Source of the DNA: Bacteroidales bacterium
GTDB taxonomy: Bacteria; Bacteroidota; Bacteroidia; Bacteroidales; UBA3824
Reading direction: 5' to 3'
Assembly: GCA_017544805.1 (NCBI GenBank)
Contig: JAFYDK010000099.1
Span: 1-64,000, forward strand
Length of the DNA: 64,000 nucleotides
In this document: piece by piece, positions 34,756 to 42,761 of the stretch
How positions within the stretch are numbered: position 1 is the first letter of the stretch
Layout: each line of letters opens with the position of its first letter
The notes under the pieces: model-generated
What the model was told of the DNA's origin: nothing
What the model saw: the letters and a program-made list of their open reading frames with translations, nothing else
Databases searched by the model: none
Position numbers and translations under genes: made by a program

Positions 34756-34785
34756 CGGCATGAGGCGTTTTAATTAAGACAGAAA

Positions 34786-35946
34786 ATGGATAAAATAATA
34801 AACAAAGACATAAAATACATTGGCTGCGACGATAAGGAAATCACGCAGTTTGAAGGACAGTATATGCTTGAAGACGGTATGTGTTATAATTCGTATCTTA
34901 TAAAAGATGATAAGATAGCGATAATGGATACTGTTGGTAAGGCGAAGAAAGATGATTGGCTGAAGAATTTATCTGAGGCATTGGGAGACAAAGTTCCTGA
35001 TTATTTGATTGTTCAGCACGTTGAGCCTGATCATTCGAGCGTTGTGGCGGAGGTTTTGAAGAAATATCCTGGAATGAAAACCGTGTGTTCTGCTGCGGCA
35101 TTAAAGATGTTGGGTTTGTATTTCCCCGATACGGATTTTAATGTTCTTACTGTTAAGGAGGGTGATGAATTATGTTTGGGTAATAATACTTTAAAATTTT
35201 TCACTGCACCGATGGTTCATTGGCCTGAGGTTATCGTAACGTATGCTAAAGAGGCGAAAGTTTTGTTTTCGGCTGACGGTTTCGGTAAATTCGGTGTTTA
35301 TGATTCTGAGCCTGATGATTGGTCATGCGAGGCAAGACGTTATTATTTTAATATTTGCGGAAAATACGGGGCGCAGGTTCAAGCCCTTTTGAAAAAAACT
35401 GCAACTATTGATATTGAAACTATTTGTCCGCTTCACGGTCCTATTTTGAAGGGTGATGGGTTGAAAGAAGCGGTAAGACTTTATGATATTTGGTCTAAGT
35501 ATGATGTTGAAACAGAGGGAGTTTTCATTGCTTATTGCACGATGCACTCCAATACCGGCAATGCTGCAGAATATTTAGCGGAGGTCTTAAAACAAAAAGG
35601 CGTTAAGAAGGTTGCAATTTCTAATTTGTGCGAAGAGGATTGGGCTGAAGGTGTTGAAGATGCTTTCAGATACGGCACGTTAGTTTTGGCTGCACCGACT
35701 TACGACGGCGGTTTGTTCCCAAAAATGGTTGATTTTATTCATCATCTTAAAATCAAAAATTATCAAAAACGCAAAATCGCTTTCATTGAAAATGGTTCGT
35801 GGGCACCTCAGGCAGCTCGTATTATGAAAGAACTTTTTAAAGATTCCAAAGATATAACTTTGGTGGAAAAAACCGTAACAATTCGCGGTGCATTTAAGGA
35901 AAGCGACAAAAAAGCTGTTGAAGATTTGGCAGACGAATTATTATAA
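34786..35946 (+). CDS. fprA: Flavodiiron protein (FprA family A-type flavoprotein)
   Basis: 386 residues. The N-terminal metallo-beta-lactamase-like domain keeps the diiron ligands: HVEPDHSS, H in APMVHWPEV, D in SADGFG and H in CPLHGPIL. The C-terminal part is a flavodoxin-like FMN domain (FIAYCTMHSNTGNAAEYL, APTYDGGLFP). These cytosolic enzymes reduce O2 or NO to protect anaerobes. There is no fused rubredoxin, so electrons come from a separate donor. It is flanked by the palindromic element and a terminator. Confidence 0.95.
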   Translation: MDKIINKDIKYIGCDDKEITQFEGQYMLEDGMCYNSYLIKDDKIAIMDTVGKAKKDDWLKNLSEALGDKVPDYLIVQHVEPDHSSVVAEVLKKYPGMKTVCSAAALKMLGLYFPDTDFNVLTVKEGDELCLGNNTLKFFTAPMVHWPEVIVTYAKEAKVLFSADGFGKFGVYDSEPDDWSCEARRYYFNICGKYGAQVQALLKKTATIDIETICPLHGPILKGDGLKEAVRLYDIWSKYDVETEGVFIAYCTMHSNTGNAAEYLAEVLKQKGVKKVAISNLCEEDWAEGVEDAFRYGTLVLAAPTYDGGLFPKMVDFIHHLKIKNYQKRKIAFIENGSWAPQAARIMKELFKDSKDITLVEKTVTIRGAFKESDKKAVEDLADELL

Positions 35947-35961
35947 TTGACAAAAAATATC

Positions 35962-36010
35962 AAGAGGCTGTTTAAAAAAGTACAATCTTTTTGGACAACC
36001 TCTTATTTTT
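35962..36010 (+). terminator. Terminator after the flavodiiron gene
   Basis: AAGAGG (35962-35967) pairs with CCTCTT (35999-36004), with more imperfect pairing inside, followed by a short T-run. Confidence 0.55.
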
Positions 36011-36040
36011 ATTAAAAAAATATTACCGAAAATTTTTTAA

Positions 36041-37417
36041 ATGGCAAGTACAAAAACTGTTTATATCTGTCAGGAGTGCGGTGCAAGTTCTGCAAAATGG
36101 ATTGGCAAATGTCCCTCTTGCGGCAGTTGGAACTCTTATGTAGAGGAAATCGTATCTTCAGGACAATCCAAAAACTCTTCTGGTAAAATTATCCGAACTT
36201 TATCTTCAAATAAGCCTCAGAAAATATCTGAAATACAGTCTAATGATGTTGTTAGAATAGATACTGAAAATAATGAGTTCAACAGAGTTTTGGGCGGGGG
36301 AATTGTTCCGGGTTCGGTTGTTTTGATAGCCGGCGAACCCGGTATCGGCAAATCAACTCTTTCGCTTCAAATAGCGTTGAATATTCCTCAAAAAACGCTT
36401 TACGTTTCGGGGGAGGAGAGTGCCTCTCAAATAAAACTCAGAGCCGACCGTTTGAAATCTTCAACGGACAGCTGTTTGATTTTTTGCGAGGTAACCGTTG
36501 AAAAAATTATTCCGCAGATTAAGGAAACTAATCCGGGACTTGTTATAATAGATTCTATTCAGACATTAAGAACTGAAAATATAGATTCTTCTCCCGGTAC
36601 GGTAAGTCAAATTCGTGAATGTGCTGATTTGTTGATTCGTCATGCAAAGGAATATAATGTTCCGATAATTTTAATCGGTCATATCAACAAGGACGGCAAT
36701 ATCGCAGGCCCGAAAATCCTTGAACACATGGTTGATACGGTACTTCAATTTGAAGGTGATACAAGTCATGTTTACAGAGTGTTACGCGGAATTAAAAACC
36801 GTTTCGGAACCACTTCTGAGGTTGGTATTTTTGAGATGTTACAAAATGGTTTGAGGGAAGTTGAAAATCCGGGAGAATTGCTTTTGTTGCATCACGAAAA
36901 AGATACTTCGGGGGTAACCGTTGCCGCTGCCGTTGAAGGTTTAAGACCGTTTTTGATAGAGGTACAATCGCTTGTTTCAACTGCGGCTTACGGCGTACCG
37001 CAACGTAGTACAACAGGTTTTGATGGTAAACGTCTGAATATGCTTTTGGCTGTTTTGGAGCGCAGGGCGGGTTTTAAACTAAATACAAAGGACGTTTTTC
37101 TGAATATTGCAGGCGGAATCAAAATTATTGATCCGGCAATGGATTTGTCAGTTTTGGTTGCTGTTTTGTCAAGCGATTTGGATATTGCTGTTGATACGCA
37201 GACTTGTTTTGCCGGAGAGGTCGGTCTTACGGGCGAAATTCGTCCTGTTAATAGAGTTGAACAGAGAATTTTAGAGGCAGAAAAACTCGGGTTTAAACGT
37301 ATTTTTATCTCGCAATCGCATCAAAAAAACGTTGCAATCCTGAAAACTAAAATTCAAGTTGTTCTTTCTAACAAGATTGAAGAGGTCTTTAGAATGTTAT
37401 TTGTCGGAAAAAAATAA
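36041..37417 (+). CDS. radA: DNA repair protein RadA
   Basis: 458 residues, normal length. The N-terminal zinc finger has CxxC pairs (YICQECGASSAKWIGKCPSC). A RecA-like core follows with P-loop GEPGIGKSTL, VSGEES, IIDSIQTL and the RadA-specific KNRFG motif. The C-terminus is the Lon-like domain (FAGEVGLTGEIRPV, RIFISQS). RadA is a helicase that drives branch migration during recombination repair. Confidence 0.97.
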   Translation: MASTKTVYICQECGASSAKWIGKCPSCGSWNSYVEEIVSSGQSKNSSGKIIRTLSSNKPQKISEIQSNDVVRIDTENNEFNRVLGGGIVPGSVVLIAGEPGIGKSTLSLQIALNIPQKTLYVSGEESASQIKLRADRLKSSTDSCLIFCEVTVEKIIPQIKETNPGLVIIDSIQTLRTENIDSSPGTVSQIRECADLLIRHAKEYNVPIILIGHINKDGNIAGPKILEHMVDTVLQFEGDTSHVYRVLRGIKNRFGTTSEVGIFEMLQNGLREVENPGELLLLHHEKDTSGVTVAAAVEGLRPFLIEVQSLVSTAAYGVPQRSTTGFDGKRLNMLLAVLERRAGFKLNTKDVFLNIAGGIKIIDPAMDLSVLVAVLSSDLDIAVDTQTCFAGEVGLTGEIRPVNRVEQRILEAEKLGFKRIFISQSHQKNVAILKTKIQVVLSNKIEEVFRMLFVGKK

Positions 37418-37457
37418 AATTCTGTAATAAAAATTCTGAAAATTCAAAAAAAATTAT

Positions 37458-37465
37458 CATCTTTG
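37458..37465 (+). promoter_or_regulatory. Probable -7 box of trpS
   Basis: CATCTTTG matches seven of eight positions of TAnnTTTG, 25 bases before the ATG, followed by the GCAC that often follows such boxes. Confidence 0.4.
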
Positions 37466-37490
37466 CACCTTGAAAAATTAAAAAAAGAAA

Positions 37491-38486
37491 ATGCAAACTG
37501 TTTTAAGCGGTATTAGGCCTACGGGCGACCTTCATTTAGGAAATTATTTTGGCGCATTAAGAAACTTCGTCAAAATGCAGGACGATTATAATTGTTTCTT
37601 CTTTGTTGCTGATTATCATTCTCTTACAACACATCCTCACCCCGCTGACATTCAGAATAATGTTAGAAAAATTCTCAGTCAGTATATTGCTTCGGGGCTT
37701 GACATAGAAAAATCTGCGCTTTATGTTCAGAGTGATTTGGTGGAGACAGCCGAATTTTATATGTTAATGAACATGAATGCTTATATCGGCGAACTCGAAA
37801 GAGTGGTTTCTTTCAAGGACAAAGCGCGTCAGAATCCTGACAATGTTAATGCAGGACTTTTGACATACGCGGTTTTGATGGCGTGTGATATTTTGATTCA
37901 GAAAGCGGATTTTGTTCCGGTAGGAAAAGATCAGGAGCAACATTTGGAAATGACTTGTAAATTTGCAAGACGTTTCAATAATATTTACGGTGTTGAATAT
38001 TTCAAAGAGCCGAAGGCTTTTTCTTTCGGTGACAAGCTTATAAAAGTTCCCGGTCTTGACGGTTCTGGCAAAATGGGTAAGAGCGAAGGAAACGGTATTT
38101 ATCTCATTGATTCTGATAAAGATATTAGAAAAAAAGTGATGAAAGCCGTTACAGATTCAGGTCCTACACAGGAAAATTCTCCTAAACCTGAGGTTATTCA
38201 AAACTTGTTTACTCTTATGGAACTCGTATCGGACAAATCTACGGTTGAGCATTTTGAAAACGCTTGGAACGATTGTTCTATCCGTTACGGCGACATGAAA
38301 AAACAGTTGGCTGAGGATATTATCAAAACCGTTACGCCTATTCGCGAGAAAATCAACGATATTTACAACGATACCGAATATCTTGATAAAGTGGCAAGAA
38401 TCGGTGCAGAAAAGGCAAGAGTTCAGGCGCAAAAAACTATCCGTGAGGTTAGAGAAATTTTCGGTTTCAGAGCCGTACATTATTAA
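37491..38486 (+). CDS. trpS: Tryptophanyl-tRNA synthetase
   Basis: 331 residues. It has the class I signatures: HLGN in GDLHLGNYFGAL (HIGH box) and GKMGKSEGN (KMSKS box), plus VPVGKDQEQHLEMTC. It charges tRNA-Trp in the cytosol. Length is normal. truB follows directly. Confidence 0.97.
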   Translation: MQTVLSGIRPTGDLHLGNYFGALRNFVKMQDDYNCFFFVADYHSLTTHPHPADIQNNVRKILSQYIASGLDIEKSALYVQSDLVETAEFYMLMNMNAYIGELERVVSFKDKARQNPDNVNAGLLTYAVLMACDILIQKADFVPVGKDQEQHLEMTCKFARRFNNIYGVEYFKEPKAFSFGDKLIKVPGLDGSGKMGKSEGNGIYLIDSDKDIRKKVMKAVTDSGPTQENSPKPEVIQNLFTLMELVSDKSTVEHFENAWNDCSIRYGDMKKQLAEDIIKTVTPIREKINDIYNDTEYLDKVARIGAEKARVQAQKTIREVREIFGFRAVHY

Positions 38487-38505
38487 AAAAAATAATTTTT
38501 CAGCA

Positions 38506-39246
38506 TTGAATATTACGACAACTCAGCAGGAAGAAAAGCCGAAAGACGAGTTTGAACTCGGTAAAGTTTTGGTTTTTGACAAGCCTTTGCGGTGGACTTC
38601 GTTTGATATTGTTAATAAAGTCCGTTATCTACTTAGGCATTACAGAGGTTTAAAAAAAATAAAGGTTGGTCATGCCGGTACGTTAGATCCTTTGGCAACA
38701 GGGGTTCTGATTGTTTGTACCGGAAAGAAAACCAAAGAAATTACCTCTTATCAGGACCATGGCAAAGAGTACATAGCGACGGTAAAATTAGGCGCAACAA
38801 CGCCGAGTTATGACCTTGAAACTGAACCTGAAAATTTTAAAGATACTTCTTTGGTTACAGAAAACTCCCTTGTGGAGACTCTGAAAGGTTTTCTTGGTAG
38901 ACAAGAGCAATATCCACCGGTGTACTCTGCAAAAAAAATTGACGGCAAACCAGCTTTTATTTTTGCGCACAAAGGCAGGGGCGACGAGGTGAAAATGCGT
39001 GCGCAATTGATTGAGATAACCTTACTCAACCTTTTGGAATTCAATCCTTTGGATAAAGAGTTCAAGATTCAGGTGGCTTGTTCTAAAGGAACTTACATAA
39101 GGTCTTTGGCTCATGATATAGGACAAAAACTCGGTGTCGGAGCTTATCTCACGGGTCTGAGAAGAACCCGTATCGGAGATATTGGTTTGGAAAATGCAAT
39201 TTCCATCGAAAATTTTGAATTATTTTTGGCGGAATCTCAAAAATAA
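38506..39246 (+). CDS. truB: tRNA pseudouridine-55 synthase TruB
   Basis: About 246 residues. The catalytic Asp is in HAGTLDPLATGVL; KEYIATVKLGATTPSYD, PPVYSAKKIDG and CSKGTYIRSLAHDIG complete the family pattern. It makes pseudouridine 55 in the T-loop of tRNAs. No ATG is available before the conserved region without running far back into trpS; a TTG at 38506 (20 bases after the trpS stop) is chosen, but the true start is uncertain by some ten codons. Confidence 0.92.
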   Translation: MNITTTQQEEKPKDEFELGKVLVFDKPLRWTSFDIVNKVRYLLRHYRGLKKIKVGHAGTLDPLATGVLIVCTGKKTKEITSYQDHGKEYIATVKLGATTPSYDLETEPENFKDTSLVTENSLVETLKGFLGRQEQYPPVYSAKKIDGKPAFIFAHKGRGDEVKMRAQLIEITLLNLLEFNPLDKEFKIQVACSKGTYIRSLAHDIGQKLGVGAYLTGLRRTRIGDIGLENAISIENFELFLAESQK

Positions 39247-39250
39247 TTAT

Positions 39251-39258
39251 TAATTTTG
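39251..39258 (+). promoter_or_regulatory. -7 box of queA
   Basis: TAATTTTG followed by CA, exact TAnnTTTG match four bases after the truB stop; a TTTG lies 22 bases upstream. A 54-base leader follows. Confidence 0.45.
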
Positions 39259-39312
39259 CATTTATTGCAACAAATTACACTATCGGTAATAAAATTAAAA
39301 GAAAAAAGTTAA

Positions 39313-40362
39313 ATGAAACTGTCCAAATTTAAGTACGAACTTCCGGAAAAGTCAGTAGCCCAGTATCCCTCACCGAATAGGGACGAATGTAAACTTATCG
39401 TATTGAACAGGGCTAAACATACCATCGAACACAAAAAATTCGGCGATATTGTAAAATATTTCGACGAAGGCGATGTGATGGTATTCAACAATACGAAAGT
39501 TATTCCCGCCCGTCTTTACGGAAATAAGGAAAAAACCGGTGCTAAAATTGAAGTTTTTCTTTTGAGGGAACTCAACAAAGAACAACGTTTGTGGGATGTT
39601 TTGGTAGACCCCGCAAGAAAAATCAGAATCGGCAACAAACTTTATTTCGGTGAAAACGATAGTCTTGTAGCCGAAGTAATTGATAATACGACATCAAGAG
39701 GTAGGACATTAAAATTTTTGTTTGACGGTCAGTACGATGATTTTAAAAAACTTCTTTACGGTTTGGGGGAGACACCGTTGCCAAAATATATCCGTCGTCC
39801 TGTAACTCAGGAGGATGAAGAACGTTATCAAACGATTTATGCGCAGTTTGAAGGTGCAGTTGCCGGACCGGCAGCCGGTTTTCATTTTAGCAAAAACCTT
39901 CTGAAAAAACTTGAAATTGTGGGTGTTAATTTTGCTGAAATTACGCTTCACATGGGTTTGGGACATTTAAGAAGTGTTGATGTTGAGGATTTAACCAAAC
40001 ACAAAATGGATTCCGAACAGATAAGAATTGACGACCGTTGTGTAGAAATCGTTAATAAAGCGAAAGACGAGGAGAAAAAAATATGTGCAGTAGGAATTAC
40101 GACTCTCAAGACCTTGGAGAGTTCGGTTTCTACTAATGGTTATCTCAAACCATACGAGGGTTGGACTAATAAGTTTATTTTCCCTCCGTATGATTTCAGC
40201 GTTCCTAATGCTCTGATTACCAACTTGCATCATCCGTACTCCACAATGCTGATGTCAGCTTGTGCGTTTGCCGGATTCGACTTTTTGATGCAAGGGTATC
40301 AGGAAGCCATTAAGAAAAAGTATACATTCGGAGATTACGGAGACGCAATGCTCATAATATAA
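39313..40362 (+). CDS. queA: S-adenosylmethionine:tRNA ribosyltransferase-isomerase QueA
   Basis: 349 residues, normal length. Typical segments are [67 protein letters not shown] and [14 protein letters not shown]. QueA adds the cyclopentene ring precursor to preQ1 in tRNA during queuosine synthesis. The shared terminator follows. Confidence 0.97.
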   Translation: MKLSKFKYELPEKSVAQYPSPNRDECKLIVLNRAKHTIEHKKFGDIVKYFDEGDVMVFNNTKVIPARLYGNKEKTGAKIEVFLLRELNKEQRLWDVLVDPARKIRIGNKLYFGENDSLVAEVIDNTTSRGRTLKFLFDGQYDDFKKLLYGLGETPLPKYIRRPVTQEDEERYQTIYAQFEGAVAGPAAGFHFSKNLLKKLEIVGVNFAEITLHMGLGHLRSVDVEDLTKHKMDSEQIRIDDRCVEIVNKAKDEEKKICAVGITTLKTLESSVSTNGYLKPYEGWTNKFIFPPYDFSVPNALITNLHHPYSTMLMSACAFAGFDFLMQGYQEAIKKKYTFGDYGDAMLII

Positions 40363-40378
40363 TATGACGTGAAATGTT

Positions 40379-40420
40379 AAAATTTAAGGGCGGAGTTTTC
40401 TCGCCCTTAAATTTTTATAT
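40379..40420. terminator. Bidirectional terminator after queA
   Basis: A perfect 14-base stem (40379-40392 with 40402-40415) with a nine-base loop, T-run on the plus side and A-run on the other. It ends queA and could also end the minus-strand peptide gene. Confidence 0.85.
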
Positions 40421-40537
40421 TTCGCTGTAACAATCGGCACTTTCCATAGCTAAAGCAGCTACTAATTCTGCAAAAGAAATTGCCTCTGCATCTTCAATTC
40501 TCTCTACGTCTGTTACGATGTTAGTGTTTGTATTCAT
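40415..40537 (-). CDS. Possible 40-residue peptide gene
   Basis: From the ATG at 40537 the frame gives 40 residues: an Asn/Thr-rich start (MNTNTNIVTDVERIEDAEAI) and a helical, acidic second half ending ADCYSEI, with one Cys. There is no signal peptide or Gly-Gly leader site. It ends exactly at a strong terminator, which favours a real transcript. The 278-base gap upstream (40538-40815) holds only a weak -7 match (TATAGTTG on the minus strand at 40693-40700). It lies beside a cell-surface signalling locus. It may be a small regulator, a modified-peptide precursor or a chance frame. Confidence 0.35.
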   Translation of the reverse strand: MNTNTNIVTDVERIEDAEAISFAELVAALAMESADCYSEI

Positions 40538-40815
40538 GATGATAAATTTTTTATTGGTTGTTAAAAAAAAGTTTATGTTCTTGATGTCTTGAACATTCAC
40601 TCTTATAACACGCAACTGAAATGAAACCCTAATAAAAAAAACGTATTTTTTCATTTTTTTTATTATTTTTTTTCAATTTCTTGTTTTGGTTGCAACTATA
40701 AAAAATCTCTTTCTTGGAACATAACTCTTAGAGTATTAAAATTATAAAAAAAATACTCAATGGCGTAGTTTTTGATGTATATCGGTAATTTTTGTTTTTT
40801 TAATAGATAAAAAAA

Positions 40816-41301
40816 ATGAGAAAAGTATTGTTATTGATAATGTTAATAGTATCGGTATCGGAGTTGTTTGCTCAGACACCGATTCAAGTGATTTGGCGCA
40901 ATGGCGGCAAAGACGGCGATATAGTTACTCTCAAGGATGCTCAAGACGGCGTGGATTTGAAACAAGCCGTATCAAAGCAACGTTCTATTTACTCCGAGAA
41001 TACAACTTTTGGTGCGGTAAGTATAGAATGTTCTTTTTCTAAACGGGATATTCTTAACTATTCGAATGGTGAGGTAGAGTTTGATGTAAAATGGTACTAT
41101 TATATGAGTACGAAAAAATCTCTTATGGGTAGCAATAGCATTATTGTTGATGCCTCTAATGACAGCGACGGTATCGTAAAACTTGTTTGTACTAAACCTA
41201 ACGTTCGTTCAGGATGGTGGGAAGTCGTTGTTAAAAACAAAGAAACCGGTGAAATCATACAGTATGCTAATCAACAGAATTTTCAGATAAAATTCAATTA
41301 A
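40816..41301 (+). CDS. Small secreted protein heading a sigma/anti-sigma locus
   Basis: 161 residues with a signal peptide (cut after ELFAQ, about residue 19). The rest is beta-rich (GAVSIECSFSKRDIL, SGWWEVVVKNKETGEI), with no motif I recognise. It is eleven bases before the ECF sigma gene and probably co-transcribed, which suggests a periplasmic or surface part in the same signalling unit. Confidence 0.75.
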   Translation: MRKVLLLIMLIVSVSELFAQTPIQVIWRNGGKDGDIVTLKDAQDGVDLKQAVSKQRSIYSENTTFGAVSIECSFSKRDILNYSNGEVEFDVKWYYYMSTKKSLMGSNSIIVDASNDSDGIVKLVCTKPNVRSGWWEVVVKNKETGEIIQYANQQNFQIKFN

Positions 41302-41312
41302 TCTCATAAAAG

Positions 41313-41816
41313 ATGGAGTCTTTAACGGACAAAGAATTTGAGATATTGTTTAAAAAATACTTCGTACCGCTTGCGGCATACTGTACGCGGTTTGTAAAAG
41401 ATACCGAGGCTGCAAAGGATATTGTTCATAAAAGTTTTATGAACCTTTGGGAAAAGCGAACAGCTCTTCCCGATAAAAAAAATATCCCCGCTCTTTTGTA
41501 TAAAATAGCTTATAATCTGTCCCTGAATTATATACGAGACAACAAAAAGTTTTTCTCTCAAGAGGAATATCCTAATGTCGAAGAGGAAAACTCTTCTGCA
41601 GACGAAGATATTCAAGCCTCGCAATTGGAGGCGGCTATTGTTGAGACTATCAAGCTTATGCCGGCAAAAAGCAGGGAAGTTTTTATAATGAGCCGTTATG
41701 AAAACTTATCCAATAAGTCAATAGCCGAAAAACTTGAAATCAGTATCAAGACCGTGGAGGCACATATAACTAACGCCTTGAAAATGTTAAGAAAAAAAAT
41801 TTACGGAACTTCTTAG
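41313..41816 (+). CDS. ECF-type RNA polymerase sigma factor
   Basis: 167 residues. Region 2 has FVKDTEAAKDIVHKSFMNLW and region 4 has LMPAKSREVFIMSRYENLSN followed by the helix-turn-helix SIAEKLEISIKTVEAHI. It belongs to the FecI-like/Bacteroidota sigma-70 group that is controlled by FecR-type anti-sigma factors and TonB-dependent receptors, both encoded next. It likely activates its own receptor gene. Confidence 0.93.
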   Translation: MESLTDKEFEILFKKYFVPLAAYCTRFVKDTEAAKDIVHKSFMNLWEKRTALPDKKNIPALLYKIAYNLSLNYIRDNKKFFSQEEYPNVEEENSSADEDIQASQLEAAIVETIKLMPAKSREVFIMSRYENLSNKSIAEKLEISIKTVEAHITNALKMLRKKIYGTS

Positions 41817-41904
41817 GGTTTTCCTTTAGTTGTGTGTTATAAAAGAAGCAAGTATTTACTTAATTAATAACAGAAACATTAAAAGAATTAATCGTTAAAA
41901 CAAA

Positions 41905-42747
41905 ATGAGAACAGATAGTAATGATATTCCTAAACTGCCGGAACTTGGTTTAGTGAACATTGATACCGGCAAGGAATGGGAACGTTTTTGCGCTAATGTC
42001 GGTATTAAACCTCGTGAACCGAAAGTTTTCAGTCTGAAAAGTACCTTGAAGATTGCGGCTTCGGTTGCTCTTGTTTTGGGGCTTTCGTTTTTCGCGTACC
42101 GTATGACTGACAGAACTCAACAAAATATTTTCACGGCTCAAAATTCAGCAGTTGAGGCTGTTGTAGAAAATTCTACGCAAATCAGTCTTAACAAAAACTC
42201 TTCGGTTGTATGTACTAAAGAGAATGACGGACTTTTTAGCGTTGAACTCAAAGGCGAGGCTTATTTCGATGTTGAAAAAAATCCGAACAGGGTATTTCAA
42301 ATCTTAACGGGTGATATTACCGTTACGGTTAAAGGTACTTCGTTTGATATTTGTGAGGAAAACTCTAAAACCGTTGTTACTGTAACCTCCGGAAATGTTG
42401 AAGTTAAAAGTAATTTGACGGGAAAGATAGTTTGTAACCTTACCAAAGGTAAACAACTTGTATGTTCAAAAGACGGGTTAATGCAGGTTAGTGAGGCGGA
42501 AAATTTCAATTCTATCGCATGGAAACTCAAGAAATTCGATTTCCGCGAGGCCAAACTCTCTGACATTATGTTTCAACTTAGCCGTGCATACGGTTTTGAT
42601 TACCGTTTTGAAGATGCAGAACTTCAAAACGAGGTGATGACCGGAAGTTTTGATAATCAGAGTCTTGATGCTGTCTTGAACGTAATCGGACAAGCTCTTG
42701 ATGTTAAGATTGTTAAAACGGAGGGCTCTGTTAAAATCGGAAAATAA
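41905..42747 (+). CDS. FecR-type anti-sigma factor
   Basis: 280 residues. A short cytoplasmic part, one membrane helix (about 50-70, STLKIAASVALVLGLSFFAY), then the periplasmic FecR domain (about 85-190: GEAYFDVEKNPNRVFQILTG, VTVKGTSFDI) and a C-terminal STN-like segment (FDFREAKLSDIMFQLSRAYG). It should hold the ECF sigma factor inactive until the receptor signals. The 88-base gap from the sigma gene has no obvious promoter. Confidence 0.92.
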   Translation: MRTDSNDIPKLPELGLVNIDTGKEWERFCANVGIKPREPKVFSLKSTLKIAASVALVLGLSFFAYRMTDRTQQNIFTAQNSAVEAVVENSTQISLNKNSSVVCTKENDGLFSVELKGEAYFDVEKNPNRVFQILTGDITVTVKGTSFDICEENSKTVVTVTSGNVEVKSNLTGKIVCNLTKGKQLVCSKDGLMQVSEAENFNSIAWKLKKFDFREAKLSDIMFQLSRAYGFDYRFEDAELQNEVMTGSFDNQSLDAVLNVIGQALDVKIVKTEGSVKIGK

Positions 42748-42761
42748 AAACTTAAAAATAT

